From Gautieria morchelliformis (Eukaryota; Basidiomycota; Agaricomycetes; Gomphales; Gomphaceae), in contig WHVA01000225.1 of the NCBI GenBank assembly GCA_015179125.1, forward strand, positions 107,160 to 171,159: DNA of 64,000 nt. Direction: 5' to 3'. The notes under the pieces are model-generated. The model was not told the origin of the DNA. It saw only the letters and a program-made list of their open reading frames with translations, and made no database searches. Below, piece after piece: positions 32,400-44,221 of this stretch. Numbering within the stretch: position 1 is the first letter of the stretch; each line of letters starts with the position of its first letter. Both the position numbers and the translations under genes were made by a program.

Positions 32400-34310
32400 T
32401 ATCAAAATATAATATTAAAAATTAGTCAAACCAAGCACTAAATTTTTCGGCGGATTCATTTAAATATTTGGGTGAGTGCCGTTATATCAGACAACCTTGA
32501 CTCAGTTGCTCAGGCAGCACCTGTATCTATCACCGTGAACCCAAACGATGCTGTTTGCTTCTATATTGCGTGTGAACACGAGTGGATGTTGGACTCAGGT
32601 TGCACTGACCACTTTTGGATTAAGGTGTCAATTAGTGCCTTTTAACAAGTAGAATCTATTGCTCAGTGATTGAAACCACTGCGTTCGCCCCTCTTCTATG
32701 TGCTGACTAAGCCTTTCGAGGCGCGTCCAGCACTGATGAATGAGAGTCACGTGACCGCATCGACAGAAGAATGGTGTCGATCCAAGGGATAGTCAAATCA
32801 AAAGCGTTCGCTTTTAAGGTAGTATAGAGTAAACAGTGATAGTAGACCCTTGACGAAGATTTGGAATAAACTATCAAGATCTGAGCTCTGTAGCTATCAA
32901 ACAAGACTACAGTAATTTCAGGAGGCAGAAATAATCGATTCTGGATAATTTCGTTCATACATTTGTACTAGCTATTTATACTATATTGATAGTAACCACT
33001 AGTGTTCAAGATATTGGATGGATGGGTCGAAAAACTACTTTGTAACTAAGGGGTGACTAATTTATAGTCATAAAGTCATGCGGTGATGGGGATGGTGTTA
33101 GGATTGTCTGGGCTTTGGAATAGAGATCTGTACCTAGTATACAAAGCCCCTGTTCACATGATGTTAAGATAGTAATCAGTCAGACGTGTCATGGGATTCA
33201 AATAGAAAATGGATCTGAGTCTACCCTGCCCAGCATATATACTGGGCTTGGAGATGGGGCCGCTGTCTCTGTGCCCTTCCTGTGGGACAGCTGATTGAGT
33301 ATGTATACTGCAGGTGACTTTCTCAGGTCGCTCCACAGCACCCTTTACTCCTGCGCAGTCAATTGTTCTCTGTGGTGTTTGGTGCCCGCACCCCTTGGTG
33401 CCTATGGCCTGGCACCTGTCGACGTCATGGCCGATGCCATCACTCGATAGGCGCGCTGTCCCTGATCAACCGCATGTGGTCGACGCTTGAACTCCTGTAC
33501 ATTACCCGATCTATGAGTAATATAGTATGTCATAAATTCATGTGATTGTTGTCTGTGCCGACGTCTATCATAAATGTAATTTCTGTTTCTTTTTGATTTT
33601 TTTTTTTTTGATTTTCTTTCTTTCTTTCTTAGTTTCTTTTATATATAAACGATTTGAAATGAAATAGTTGCGTTTATCACAACAACCACATCACCAACAA
33701 CATTTCGGATTTCTTGGAATACCGCTCACTACCCACACCCAAATGCGCATACCTCGCTGATAAGATCACCTTTGTCTCTTTCATCGGCATAGGCACAGTC
33801 ACTGGATCATCGAGAGTCAATGGCCAAGAACGAAAAATTACGCTCCATGACGTGCTGCAAGCACCTAAGATTGGAGGAAGATTTTTCAGTGTGCGAAAAA
33901 TCAGTTTAAAAGGTTTTACAACAGCCTTTTCGGGCTCTAAATCTACGATATCTAAGGACGGGACAATCATTGTGGAAGGACAGGCAAATGGACAGCACTA
34001 CTGGCTCTCCTTGAGTACCAATGTCCCATCCGTGTCACATATCCATGCCACGCCACTCGACATCCTCCACGCTCGACTCGGACATCTATCTTGGTCATCT
34101 TTGCGGCACATCGATGACAAGATCGAGTCAAGTACGAGGCGCACACTAGCTACATGTGAAGGCTGTCTACTAGGGAAGTCTACCCGTCGAAAGTTTGTTC
34201 CCTCCACTCACCGCTGCACTGAACCTTTCACGCTCGTTCCACATGGACCTAGCAGGCCCCATGCATACCCGCTCGATCCAAGGCCACTACTACCACTTTA
34301 TATTAGTTGA
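32400..34310 (+). pseudogene. copia A protease and integrase N-terminus, split
   Basis: The protease active site WMLDSGCTDH is at 32587-32612. The next residues (ITNNISDFLEY) appear only at 33690, after a 1.07-kb insert. The protease end (33714-33990) leads into the integrase zinc-binding motif: HARLGHLS and CEGCLLGKS (about 34070-34180). The frame shifts near 34195. A duplicated ACCAC at 32608-32612 and 33685-33689 brackets the insert. Confidence 0.83.
32613..33684. mobile_element. unclassified 1.07-kb insertion, TSD ACCAC
   Basis: This foreign segment splits the protease codons exactly and is flanked by ACCAC on both sides. It has no coding capacity. A T-rich microsatellite (runs of T, then TTTC repeats) lies at 33590-33640. 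The ends (TTTTGGATTAAGG and ATCACAACA) are not a TG...CA pair, so a solo LTR is unproven. Confidence 0.65.
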
Positions 34311-36934
34311 TGACTATACATGCCACAAATGGATCTACTTCTTAATGGCAAAGAGTGATACCTTTGCGCAGTTCAAGAATTTCCATGCATTAGTCAGAAA
34401 CCATTATAACGGATCACTCAGAGCTATACGCACTGATCGCGGGGGGGAGTTTCTATCACAGGAATTTACTCAGTACCTGGAAAAACAAGGTATACATCAT
34501 AATCTCATTGCACCAAACACCCCTCAGCAGAATGGAGTTGCTGAACAGGCAAACTGAACAATAGCTGAGGCGGCCCAAGCAATGATGTACAGTGCAGGCA
34601 TATCACAAGGGTTCTGGGAATTTGCAGTGGGTGCTGCGGTACATGTTCGAAACTGAGCCCCATCTTGCGTCACCTCAAATATCTCCCCATATGAATTTTT
34701 GACAGGATGCAAACCCGATCTCTCCTATCTCCGTGTTTTTGGATGTCTCGTGTATGCCCACATAATGACAAATCGAACAAAATATGATCCTACCTCACAG
34801 AAGCTCGTGTTTGTAGGGTATGACAATTCCACTAAGGGATATAAGTTGTGGAATCCATCGTACAAACGGACTGTCATATCTACTGACATTGTTTTTGAGG
34901 AAACAATTTTCCTCTCAAATCTACCCCAAAGCTCCCACTCGATCCTCCTACACCCGCTCCACCTCTTCCTCCACAACCATCGTCGCCATCCACGCAAATT
35001 GATCTAGCTCTACCAGAGAGCAATGACGAAGACGAGCACCCTTTACCACCAACGCCACCTGGTACAGCTGACCAGCCTCCCACAGCCCCGTCAGCGTCGC
35101 CACCACCCAACATTCCCGACGCAGCGAGTCCTCCACCAGAAATTGACCCAGGCCCAGCTCCTGATCAAATTCCTGCACCACCTGGACCTCCTGAACCTCT
35201 CATCTGCCGATCTCAATGCATCCGACAGCACGCTGTAGCCCCACAACCAGACAATGTCAGCCCAGATGCATGCCACAGCCATAGAGCCGGCCCATCTATC
35301 TTGCACGATTCATCGTCAGCGTCTGCAACATGGGACGACTCGATCGCTGCATACCTGGCGTCTGCACGAACGACACCTACTGGTGACCCAAACACATTCG
35401 AGTATGCGATGTCATGCCCATATGCGGACAAATGGCATCCTGTCATGAAAGAGGAGATCAGATGCCTTCTAGAAAATGGCACCTGGGAATTATGCGACCT
35501 CCCACAAGGTCGCAAGGCGATTAAGTGTAAGTGGGTATACTTAACAAAGTGTGATACTGCTGGCCAGTCACCCGTTACCGCGCACGTCTCGTCACCAAGG
35601 GTTTTTCACAGACCGTTGGCATTGATTTTGAAGAGACCTTCGCACCCGTCGCAAGACTTGACTCCTTGAGATTGCTGCTTGTGCTTGCAGCCCGGCTGGA
35701 TTGGGACATCCACCATGTTGATATCAAATCAGCATATCTCAATGGAGACTTGGACGAGGAAATATATATGGATCAACCGAAGGGTTTCACGATCCAAGGC
35801 AAGGAAGACAAGGTGTGTCGCCTCAAAAAGGCCATCTACGGCTTAAAGCAGGCAGGTCGGCAATGGCACATCCACCTGAATGACACACTGGAGGGACTCG
35901 GTTTTCAGAAACTCATTTCTGGTGATACTTCTATATTTATCAAACATCACGACAGGGGGGACCCGCTCATAGCGCTGGTCTATGTTGACGACATCGCTCT
36001 TTTTGGTATTCTACCAGCAATCCAGGACTTCAAACGCGCTATTGCCACGCGCTACAAGGTAACTGATCTAGGAGAGATCAGTCAGTTCCTTGGTCTACAT
36101 GTGACTCGAAACCATCCGAAGAGATCACTTACCATCAACCAATCACACTATATTGAACGCATGCTGACACGTTCTGACATGTCTAGCTGCAAACCCAACT
36201 ACACCCCACTCGCTACAGGGATGCAGCTGGTCGCAAACATCGAGAGGGACTCAGATGCGTCCCACACATCCAAGTACCAACAGATCGTCATAGGCTCTCG
36301 ACCCGACATCTGTTTCGCTGTCAACCGCCTCTCTCAATTTGGTTCTAAGCCTGCCCAAGAGCATCTCTTTGCTGCACAGCATGTACTCCGTTACCTATCC
36401 GCTACACGAAATGTCATGCTGACATATGGATCAAACGATTCTACCGAATTGGTCGGGTATAGTGACTCTGACTGGGCCTCAGATACCAACAACCGCCGCT
36501 CAAACACTGGCTACACCTTCATCCTCGCTGGGGGCGCCATTGCTTGGGCCACGCAGAAGCAACGTACACCAGCACTCTCATCCACTGAAGCCAAGTACAT
36601 GGCTCTTTGTGAATGTGCTAATCATGCGCAGTGGACACTTTCCCTCTTAAAACAACTCAACTTCACCATTGACCTCCCACTCAAAATTTTTTGCGATTCC
36701 TCTGGAGCAAAGGAAATCGCAGCTAACAGCGTTTTTCACAAGCGGACCAAGCACATAGATATTCGTTATCACTATATTCGAGAATTGATCAACAGCCACA
36801 CAATCAATATCCTACCCGTTTCATCAAAGGAAAATATCGCTGATATTCTGACGAAATCTTTGCCTCAGACCCAACACCAGTACCTCGCGAAGATTTTTGG
36901 TCTTGTTGATAGCTCAAGTATGGGGGAGTGTTGA
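34195..36934 (+). pseudogene. copia A integrase core, RT and RNase H
   Basis: The integrase core has MDLAGP, RTDRGGEF and GVAEQAN (D, D, E), with TGA at 34555 directly after (the family has NRT). RT begins near 35430 (WHPVMKEEI, KWVYLTK) and shifts frame near 35590. It then runs uninterrupted from 35666: VDIKSAYLNG, AIYGLKQAG, LVYVDDIALFG. RNase H (36540-36934) has LSSTEAKYMAL, IFCDSSGA, KRTKHIDIRYHYIR and ADILTKSLP. The RT/RNase H part is intact (422 codons), but upstream stops and shifts inactivate the polyprotein. Confidence 0.9.
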
Positions 36935-37170
36935 AAAACCGGTCATACTTGACCGATCACCGACCCTTTGTCCACTTAGCGCGTTGTCCCCTTTCCGCAC
37001 CCCCTTTTGTATTTCCACCCTATTGTTTTACCCTATTGTTCTATTCCCCTTTTAGAGTACAAAAGGACCCTCTAGCTAGTATAAGTAGAGCTTGACTGTA
37101 CGACAACCTCTCAGCTTCTCCTGACGTCGTCTTAGCCTTAGAGCTCTTATCTCAGACCTCTGAGACTACA
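36929..37170 (+). repeat. 3' LTR of copia A
   Basis: The 242-bp LTR runs TGTTGAAAAACC to GAGACTACA. It follows the polypurine tract TGGGGGAG. It joins directly to copia B RNase H at 37171. Confidence 0.9.
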
Positions 37171-39891
37171 AAGTATACTGCCATCCTGGGTGCCTGAGAT
37201 ATTGAAGTATGTGCTTTATTGCTGTCCAATGCTCTGGTCTACAACAGTTTGTGAACTGACTTAGGTGTTGGACAGCAAACACTATGTCGGGTCTGGTTCT
37301 GAGTGTGGCGTACATGAGTAAGCCGATTGCTTGGGCATATGGTACGTTGATCTTGGGTTCTTCCTCTGATTCAAGAGGTACATTGAGCTTGGTGGAGGTG
37401 CTGAATGGTGTTACGACTGGGTACGCACGCCCCTTGCATGTGGAAACATGCGATATATGCCCCTTGCAAAATCTTTCGAGTCCCTTCCTGTTCCTCTCAA
37501 CTCTTATCCCCAGAATCCTGTTCATCTGCCCCAAATCTGTCATGATGAACTTTCCCTGAAGTTCCTCTTTTATTCTCTCCATCCCGCTGACCGTTGGAGA
37601 GGCAGCTCTCGGTACTCAGGGAGAAGAGCTGGGAAGCTCGCAGCGGAAGCCTGCTGAAGGTAGCAGCAGAAGGGGTGATCTGTGACCTAATCTATGTGAC
37701 AGTGACTACTACAGTACCCCAACTCCCTGGCTGTACCTCAGCCCAGGGCCGGGTCTCTGGCCTACTCCGCTCCAGGAGCCACCGCTCCACCATGTTCGCA
37801 ACCAAGCCCAAGTCATTGACATATACAGCTATAGCTTCAATGTTGGTTCCTGATTGCCTGATATAGATGCACTAATCGGCTGAGCTTTGGATATAACTGA
37901 GATGAAGTAATTCCCTGTGGAGCTGCTGGTGCCAAGCACTCCAGCCTGTTTTAATCCATAGATGGCACATCGTAGCTTCAACACTCGCCCTGACCCATCG
38001 TTGAAACCCTCTGGTTGCCTCATGTCAACAAAAATGTGGTCTTCAGCTTTTGGATCCAGTTTGGCACATCACTGGTCCGGTACCACCACCCAGCACCACA
38101 TCCCAAACTCTTCGAGTCTTGATACATCTGGTTTCCTTCCAAAGAAGGCTTGATATGGTGTGGTCGTGGTTCTGAGAGCTTGAGTAGGTGCTCTATTCCT
38201 GATATAGCAAGCCTAAGACACTGCTTCAGGCCACAAGAGCTTTGTGAGATTTTTGGCAAAAATCATGGCACGTGCATGCTCAAGTAGGGTCCTGTTGAGT
38301 CATTCCACTATTCCATTCTGTGCCAGTGAGTAAGGTGCGGTTGTTTCCATAATGATACTGTGTTGTGTGCAATAGTCTTTAAAAGGTTTATTGACATATT
38401 CCCTGCCATTATCAGAATGAAGGAGCTTGAGTTTATGGCTGGTTTGCATCTCGACTCAGTTCCTGAACCCATCAAAAATTTTCAGCATCTCATCTTTGGT
38501 TCTGCCAAAATATACCATCGAGTATCTGGTTTTAGCATCTGTGAATGAATAAAAGTAGCGTCCATGGATGGGCCCTTCAACTTGGGCTGGTCCCCATACA
38601 TCAGAGACGATTAAATCGCCAGGCGCCTTGGAAATCTCCTTGGTGTACTTTGGAAAAGCTCCACGTGATGCTTTCCTTGAATACAAGCAGTACACTGGGT
38701 TGGTGCCTGTGATTAATCTATGAGTAAGCCATTAACCAGGTCATTACCCTGTAAGGTTTTGATGGTCCAAGGGTTGACATGCCCAAGGATGCGGTGCCAT
38801 TTGTCCAGGGTACGTGCTCTCACCACTGCTGCAAACTCTCTTCCCTCCTCATGTGCTGTCCCCTTGCACCTCATTTGATGCATCTGCCCAACCTTCTTTC
38901 CCATCCCAAAGACAAGACCTGATTTTGACTTGAATTCCACAATAGTAGATGTAAATATAGCTGTATGCCCGAGATCCATGAGATGCCTTATGTTGATGAG
39001 GTTGTTGGGTTTGGGGGCATGTTTCACATCTTTGAGTTTAATGTCAAACATCGCTGTGCCAACTTTGAGTTGTATAGGTACTGTTCCTTGTCCCTGTGTT
39101 TTAACTGAAGCTCTGGGGGTAATGCCATCAATGGTCGAGGCTTCTTCAATGTGGGTTGAGAAATCATATTGGTCACGGGCCATGTGTGTGGTTGCGGCCA
39201 AGTCAGCAAGCCAGTCCAATGCTGAAACAGAAATAAGCACTGTATTATCAGCCATGAAAGCGAACTCATTTTCTTCGGCCTGCTTAACAGTCTCAGCATG
39301 CTTTTACTTGTACCACGTCGGTGCTTTCCCTTCCTTTCCTCCCCATTTTGCCCAACAATCTCTGACAAAGTGTCCCTTCTTGTTGCAATTCCAGCATTTT
39401 CCCTTTGTAGCACCTGAGTCATAGCATGACTGCAGTGCCTTCAGTGTGGTCTGTTGTGCTGTTCCTGCCTGCCTGGCCCTGTCTTCATCCAAGATCCTGG
39501 CTATCAACATGTCTGACATACTTACCATTCCACTGGCAGTGACCATGGTAATGAATGAAGACCAGGAATCCAGTAATGATTTAAGCAGCATGTTTGTGCA
39601 GTCAATGTCGGTGATTAATTGACCTTGAGCGTTTAACTCCTGCTGGAGTCCTCAGAATTTACAGACGTGTTCTTCCATATTGGATCCGTCTTCAGCAAAT
39701 GTCCTAAAAAAATCTCGGTGTAGATTGACAATCCCTATCTCCCCTTTAGACTCAAAAATCCCTTGTAACCTAGACCAGATAGCATAGCCAGTCATCATCT
39801 GATCAATATAGACTAGATGCTCATTGGTTATGCACAGACAGATTTCTTTTCTTTCTTTCTTGTCCTTTTTATTCCAATTGGCGATCACCAC
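37171..39891 (-). pseudogene. copia B pol and gag 3' part
   Basis: Down the minus strand: the gag end (39891-39650, KKDKKERKEI), the zinc knuckle CWNCNKKGHFVRDC (near 39370), protease (WLADLAATTHM near 39215), integrase zinc motif, then SDVWGPAQ (near 38615). RT follows (RQPEGF and AIYGLKQAG, 38020-37940) and RNase H is broken at 37171. The RT active site reads YVND near 37840, not YVDD, so the polymerase lacks one catalytic Asp. Several frameshifts and stops are present. The last 150 or so residues of RNase H are absent, replaced by the end of copia A. Confidence 0.87.
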
Positions 39892-39895
39892 TGCA

Positions 39896-40950
39896 GGCAT
39901 ATAAAAGTTTTTTTGTCTGAAAAACTGTTCAAAAAACTGTAAAGATATTCCAAATATTTTTAGTGTTTTTTATGTAAAAAAAACTATAATAAAATTTTGT
40001 GTTTTTATTAGAATTTGTTGAGCAAGAAAATTGTAAAAAATTTCAAAGTTTTTTTCAGGGTGTTTTATGGGTTTCTTTGTGTTTTCACAAAGAAACTTTT
40101 AGGGCGCGTTCGGTAACCAGACCACGAAAATCTGATCTGGAGAAGTTACAAAATCTGCAACCCAGTCATTACCTGATCTTTTTTTGCGTGAAATCAGTAT
40201 TGAATTGAGCCGAACGCTCTGTGATTTTCTGCGATCTCAAAATCATAACTTCTGCTATGACTAAGTGTGCCTGGTCTTGGCAAAAGGTGTCAATAACACT
40301 CACCCTAACCCTAGTCAGTCACACCTCAAGATAACTTGCCCAGTATCTCTGCTTGTTACCCCATTACTGCAGCCAGATTAATAGATAAATATTACTTCTA
40401 CATGTGTATAATTTAAATACATTGATCTACAAGAAATCTCAACCAGCTGTAATAGCTGGCTCCCAGATGTGACATGTTGTGTGCATGGGACAGCGGTCGT
40501 GCGGTTGCCAAGACAGCAGCCAAGAGCACGGAAAGAAGCCGTCAAGGCGTAGAGTCGAGAATATCATTTGAGATACAGCTCTGAGCTGTATCTCAAAAGT
40601 ATAGGGAGATCACGCGTGGTCAAAATCTTTTTATATTGAGATTTCGTGTGCGGAATGCCCCAAAATCGAAAAAGATTTCGCAAGATTGCGAAATCGTGGT
40701 TTCTTCACTTTTTGGTGAGAGATCACCAAAATCCATTTTCATGGTCTGGTTACCGAACGCACCCTTAAAAAGACCTAAAAAACCCTGCAAAAAACTTTAA
40801 ACTTTTTTACAATTTTCTTGCTCAACAAATTCTAACAAAAACACAAAATTATGTTAAAGTTTTTTTACATTAAAAACACTAAAAAAAATGGAATATCTTC
40901 ACAGTTTTTTGAACCGGTTTTCAGACCAGAAAATTTTTAAATGTCTCCAG
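39896..40950. mobile_element. fold-back element, TGCA family, copy ii
   Basis: This is the same 389-bp fold-back as at 17191, here 1055 bp because a Harbinger MITE sits in its right arm. TGCA flanks both sides (39892-39895 and 40951-40954). It splits the copia B gag between EGQV and VVIAN codons, so the target and duplication are clear. The arms carry TCTGAAAAACTGTTC and the centre TTTTCACAAAGAAA. Confidence 0.92.
40102..40764. mobile_element. PIF/Harbinger-type MITE
   Basis: This 663-bp non-coding element has termini GGGCGCGTTCGGTAACCAGA and the inverted match from GTTACCGAACGCACCC. Its 3-bp TSD is TTA (40099-40101 and 40765-40767). TIR sequence and TTA target are typical of PIF/Harbinger. 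It lies in the arm of the fold-back, so it is the youngest layer here. Confidence 0.9.
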
Positions 40951-41138
40951 TGCACCTGCCCCTCTGCCACTGTTACATTCTTTGGATCCACTGGTTCAGG
41001 TTCTGCCTTGGTGCCATTGGTGACATTCCAAAGATCTTGATTGTCAAGGATCAATTCAAGGCGGGAGCGCCAAGTGGCATAGTTATTGCCATTTAGCAGA
41101 CCTACTTTGTACGTGTTATTGGTACTGGCAAGGGACAT
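40951..41138 (-). pseudogene. copia B gag N-terminus
   Basis: ATG at 41138 starts MSLASTNNTYKVGLLNGNNYATW, shortened here to its hallmark LNGNNYATWRSRLE (copia gag LxGxNYxxW motif). The fold-back element interrupts it at 40950. The remainder continues at 39891. The start lies about 60 bases inside the LTR junction. Confidence 0.8.
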
Positions 41139-41210
41139 TGTACGTTGATTGTTACTGATATAGAAGTACAATAAATGATATGAGTGATTAGTTACAGCCA
41201 GGGCCCATAA

Positions 41211-42203
41211 TCTCTAGGTCAAAGTGCTCACTGGTAGAGTAAGGTAGAATTGTTTATTCGCTAATCTTCAGTGACCGAAAGTCCCTGTCTTAAATACATG
41301 AAAGTCCTATCTAATTATATCATTGATCTATTGTCTGCACAGGCCACTGGCCTTTCAGTAGTACCATTCCTTGTGCTTGCAGCCATTGCCCACTGTCCAC
41401 CGTCCAGCATTCTTTGTTCTCGGCCAGTACCTTATGTGTCAGCGTGCCGAAGTGCCACATGCGCCAAGCTAACTTCCAACATAGTTCACTGTCTCTGTCT
41501 CTGCACTCCTTTCCTGAGGTGGCTATTGATATGTCCATATAGAGGGCAATTCCCTGTCTATTCCATGACATCTGATGTCCCTGTCACTAGCTGCAAGTCA
41601 CTGTTTGTTTACCAATACCCACAGCAACAAGTGAAAAAAGAGGAAATCTGGTAATAATTTGAAAAATGGTGAAGAATTCTTCCTTTATTTTTACAATTTA
41701 AGACATTAAGAAAATCTGAATAAAGGCAAATAATTATATCCTGCATCTTATGCAGTGAATATGATTTATTTTGTCACAATTTATTTCTTATAAATGTTCA
41801 TTTTATTCTGATTTTCTTGATGTTTTAAATTGCAAACCAATTGGAAGGGAAGGATTCTTCATCATTTTCCATAGTTTCAAATTATTACCAGATTTCCTCT
41901 TTTTTCACTATTTTGCAAACAGTGAGTTGCACCTAGTGTGTGCAGTGCAGTTAGTGCTGCAGCAATATTTTCATTCTGACTGTTTCCAAGCACCTGCTCA
42001 TCAGGGCAGCCCCCGCAGCCAGTGCTGCACCTCAGTTAGCATGACTGAGGCTCGAGTAACCTCACCACACATTGTATCTAGCTGAGATATGATGCTGCTT
42101 GCATCTCCTGGCACTTATGCCCACTGATGCTCAAGTGCATCAAGTAATCCATGCGTAGACAGTTAATAAGATCATTTAGCCATTTGATAAACCATAGAAT
42201 AAT
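41211..42203 (-). repeat. 5' LTR of copia B and adjoining AT-rich DNA
   Basis: The LTR copy starts at about 41209 and matches 30440-30690 up to 41475. Its outer end was not found because no second complete copy exists. A fold-back element sits at 41630-41913. The rest to 42203 is unassigned. Confidence 0.7.
41630..41913. mobile_element. small fold-back element (283 bp)
   Basis: The two halves are inverted copies: AGTGAAAAAAGAGGAAATCT on the left and its complement on the right, with further matches inward (GGTGAAGAATTC, AAGAAAATCTGAATAAA). It is AT-rich and non-coding. It is not related to the TGCA family. No clear TSD was found. Confidence 0.7.
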
Positions 42204-43787
42204 TGTCAAGATTGGAATTTGGGCGTTTAGTAATATGTGTTAGTGAATCATGGATATGTGAACACAGAGAATGCCTGAAGCCTTGTGCAGTAAAGAATGT
42301 GGTTAGGTGAAGGGGGCTAAACCAGTGAAGAAGTGTGAGACATGGGGTAATCTAAGTAAAAGACCCCAATCTACAGTTGAAGTGAATGGCTCATGCAGCT
42401 CGACAATATAACATGCAAGGCTTAGCAGACAGGCTTGTTTGGGTGTTGGACAATCCCTTCATTGGTGAAGGCACTCCTTCAGAGTCCCCTCCAGCAACAG
42501 CACTATGTGGCCCGAAAGGCAAAGTAGTGAAGATGAAAGGTGAAGACTCATGAGTGAAGTCCCACTCCTTTCTAAGGTATAGTCTAGAAAGGGAGGTTCA
42601 GGACAATGATCACAATATGGCAAGGTAGTGCACAAAGTATATGTATGATAATTGAACTAAAGAATATACATGCTGTGATAAAAGCTCTTCAATAGGTATG
42701 ACTTGTGCCAATAGGAGGATGCCTTGATAGCACTCTCAGTGGTTCTGTGGATGAGCGAGGGGTTCTAAATTGATCTCAATGGAACTATACGATGTAGGTA
42801 TAATATACAGAAGTCTTGGTAGACTGCAATGCTTAAGCTCAAATGGCAGTGAGTACTGTGAGGAGCTTTAAGCTGGAAGGGACATGGGAATGGACAGATT
42901 GAATTGTCTAATATTTCCATCATACATGGCAGCTATTTTATAGGAGTCAGAGTATCACTAACTAGTAGGTATTCAGTTCAGTGTGGGGGGATGAAGAAAT
43001 GTAAATGATCAAGTAAGTGGGGAGATGCACAGGGATGGATCCTTGGGGTTATGCCTGGGGTGAAGCCGAGTCATGGGACAGTTTTGTACCTAAACCTACA
43101 TGTATATATGGAGAATCGAGTGGAGCATATGGAGATGGAGTAAGGGAATGGATCCAGGTCATGGCATGAGTATCAGTTGAGAGTTGAGAGTGTGAGAAGT
43201 TGGACAAGGTACATATATGCACTTGGATCAGCTCTGGGAAGCTGGTGCATCTCAGATTCCACAACACATGTGAATGTGGGCTACTTATACCAGAGGAATG
43301 CGAGGTAGTAGCGAATAGGAGAGGGGTCCTGATGGATTAGAATAGATTGATACAGGGGGGCTGGAGCTGGGATATGTAATAGACAAGACACATATACAGT
43401 AGAAGTAATGGCTTTATACAAACATGAAATGAGTGGGAGGTGGAATAGTGAAGAGTGAAATGGATAACACACCTTGGAACCCTCATGCATCCTAGCCCAC
43501 ACTATCTTTTGGCCCAAAGGCTTGACCCTGGGTGAAATGCAGGCAGGGCATGCCATGAATGCTTCCCAACCATACAAGCACCAACATGGGCCCAGGGTCA
43601 CTGAAAATGGGGTAGTGATGTATTACTGCATTTATCGGAGTCAGCTGGTGGCAGGAGTTATGGTGAATGATGCGAACAGCCAAAGGTGGTCGGCGAATAC
43701 TTTGAACAACAAACAGGGAAAATTGAGCTATCACTAGGTGATGAGTAGAGTGGGGGCAGGTTGGGTCAGAATAAACCAGTTGTGACA
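42204..43787 (+). repeat. TGTCA-family solo LTR with ATAAT TSD
   Basis: The LTR starts TGTCAAGATTGG and ends TTGTGACA. The TSD ATAAT is at 42199-42203 and 43788-43792. Its own length is about 986 bp after removing a nested LTR. It is more CpG-poor than the copy at 61894, with many C-to-T differences, so it is older or more heavily mutated. Confidence 0.92.
42674..43266. repeat. solo LTR nested in the TGTCA LTR
   Basis: This 593-bp segment (TGTGATAAAAGC to CCACAACA) splits the surrounding LTR. The flanks are CATGC and CATGT. The uninterrupted copy at 62350 reads ACATGCGAATG, so the difference is a C-to-T change at a CpG. No other member is seen in the window. Confidence 0.75.
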
Positions 43788-43792
43788 ATAAT

Positions 43793-44221
43793 GTGAAATG
43801 TATTATTCCATTTATTCTAACACATGCCACTGCCAGTGTTGCTTGATTCTGGAGGCTGAATGCCAAGAAAGCCTGAGGCAGGTGAAGCACAGAGAGTGCT
43901 GGTCCGTGTGCCAAGATTCACACCATGCCTGCATCAGTTCCACAACACAGTTTGATCACCCTAATCAAGGCCGTCACCAACATGTAGCATAGTGCAATAT
44001 CTATTCAGCATGAGTAGCCAGCATATATTACTATGCCCTTCACCCTCCCTATTCAACTGCATAACATGCATGCATGCCACTGGCCCACTCAATGCCATTT
44101 CTGTTTTTGTGAGCCTCAGCTTTCGAATCCTGTGGTTGATCTCCATTTTAGTATACCCAACAATCCTTAGAGAAATATGATGAAACACTGGCCTCAAAAG
44201 AGGTGGGATGGAAGCCAGGGG
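43793..44221. other. unassigned, 3' of the NACHT-ankyrin gene
   Basis: No gene or repeat is recognised. It probably includes the 3' untranslated part of the minus-strand gene ending at 44222. Confidence 0.3.

Larger units (their letters stand above)
31390..37170 (+). mobile_element. copia A, decayed, with broken 5' LTR
   Basis: This plus-strand Ty1/copia element carries gag (31563), protease, integrase, RT and RNase H, and a 3' LTR at 36929-37170. Its 5' end is abnormal. Only the last bases before ACTACA (31464) resemble the LTR end in normal orientation, and 31391-31435 is the reverse complement of LTR bases 37111-37156. The primer site GGTTATGGGCCCC follows at 31465. An unrelated 1.07-kb insert interrupts the protease. 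The element inserted into copia B. Confidence 0.88.
30440..41629 (-). mobile_element. copia B, old minus-strand element, heavily nested
   Basis: This is a Ty1/copia element in minus orientation. Its 5' LTR begins at 41211 and a piece of its 3' LTR remains at 30440-30690. Both LTR pieces read CTAGGTCAAAGTGCTCACTGG in the same direction. Between them lie gag (41138-40951 and 39891-39304), protease, integrase and RT/RNase H (down to 37171). It was invaded by copia A, by a TGTCA-family LTR and by a fold-back element. The RNase H end was lost where copia A sits. CCATAA-type primer-site sequence (41198-41207) marks the LTR/internal junction. Confidence 0.85.
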
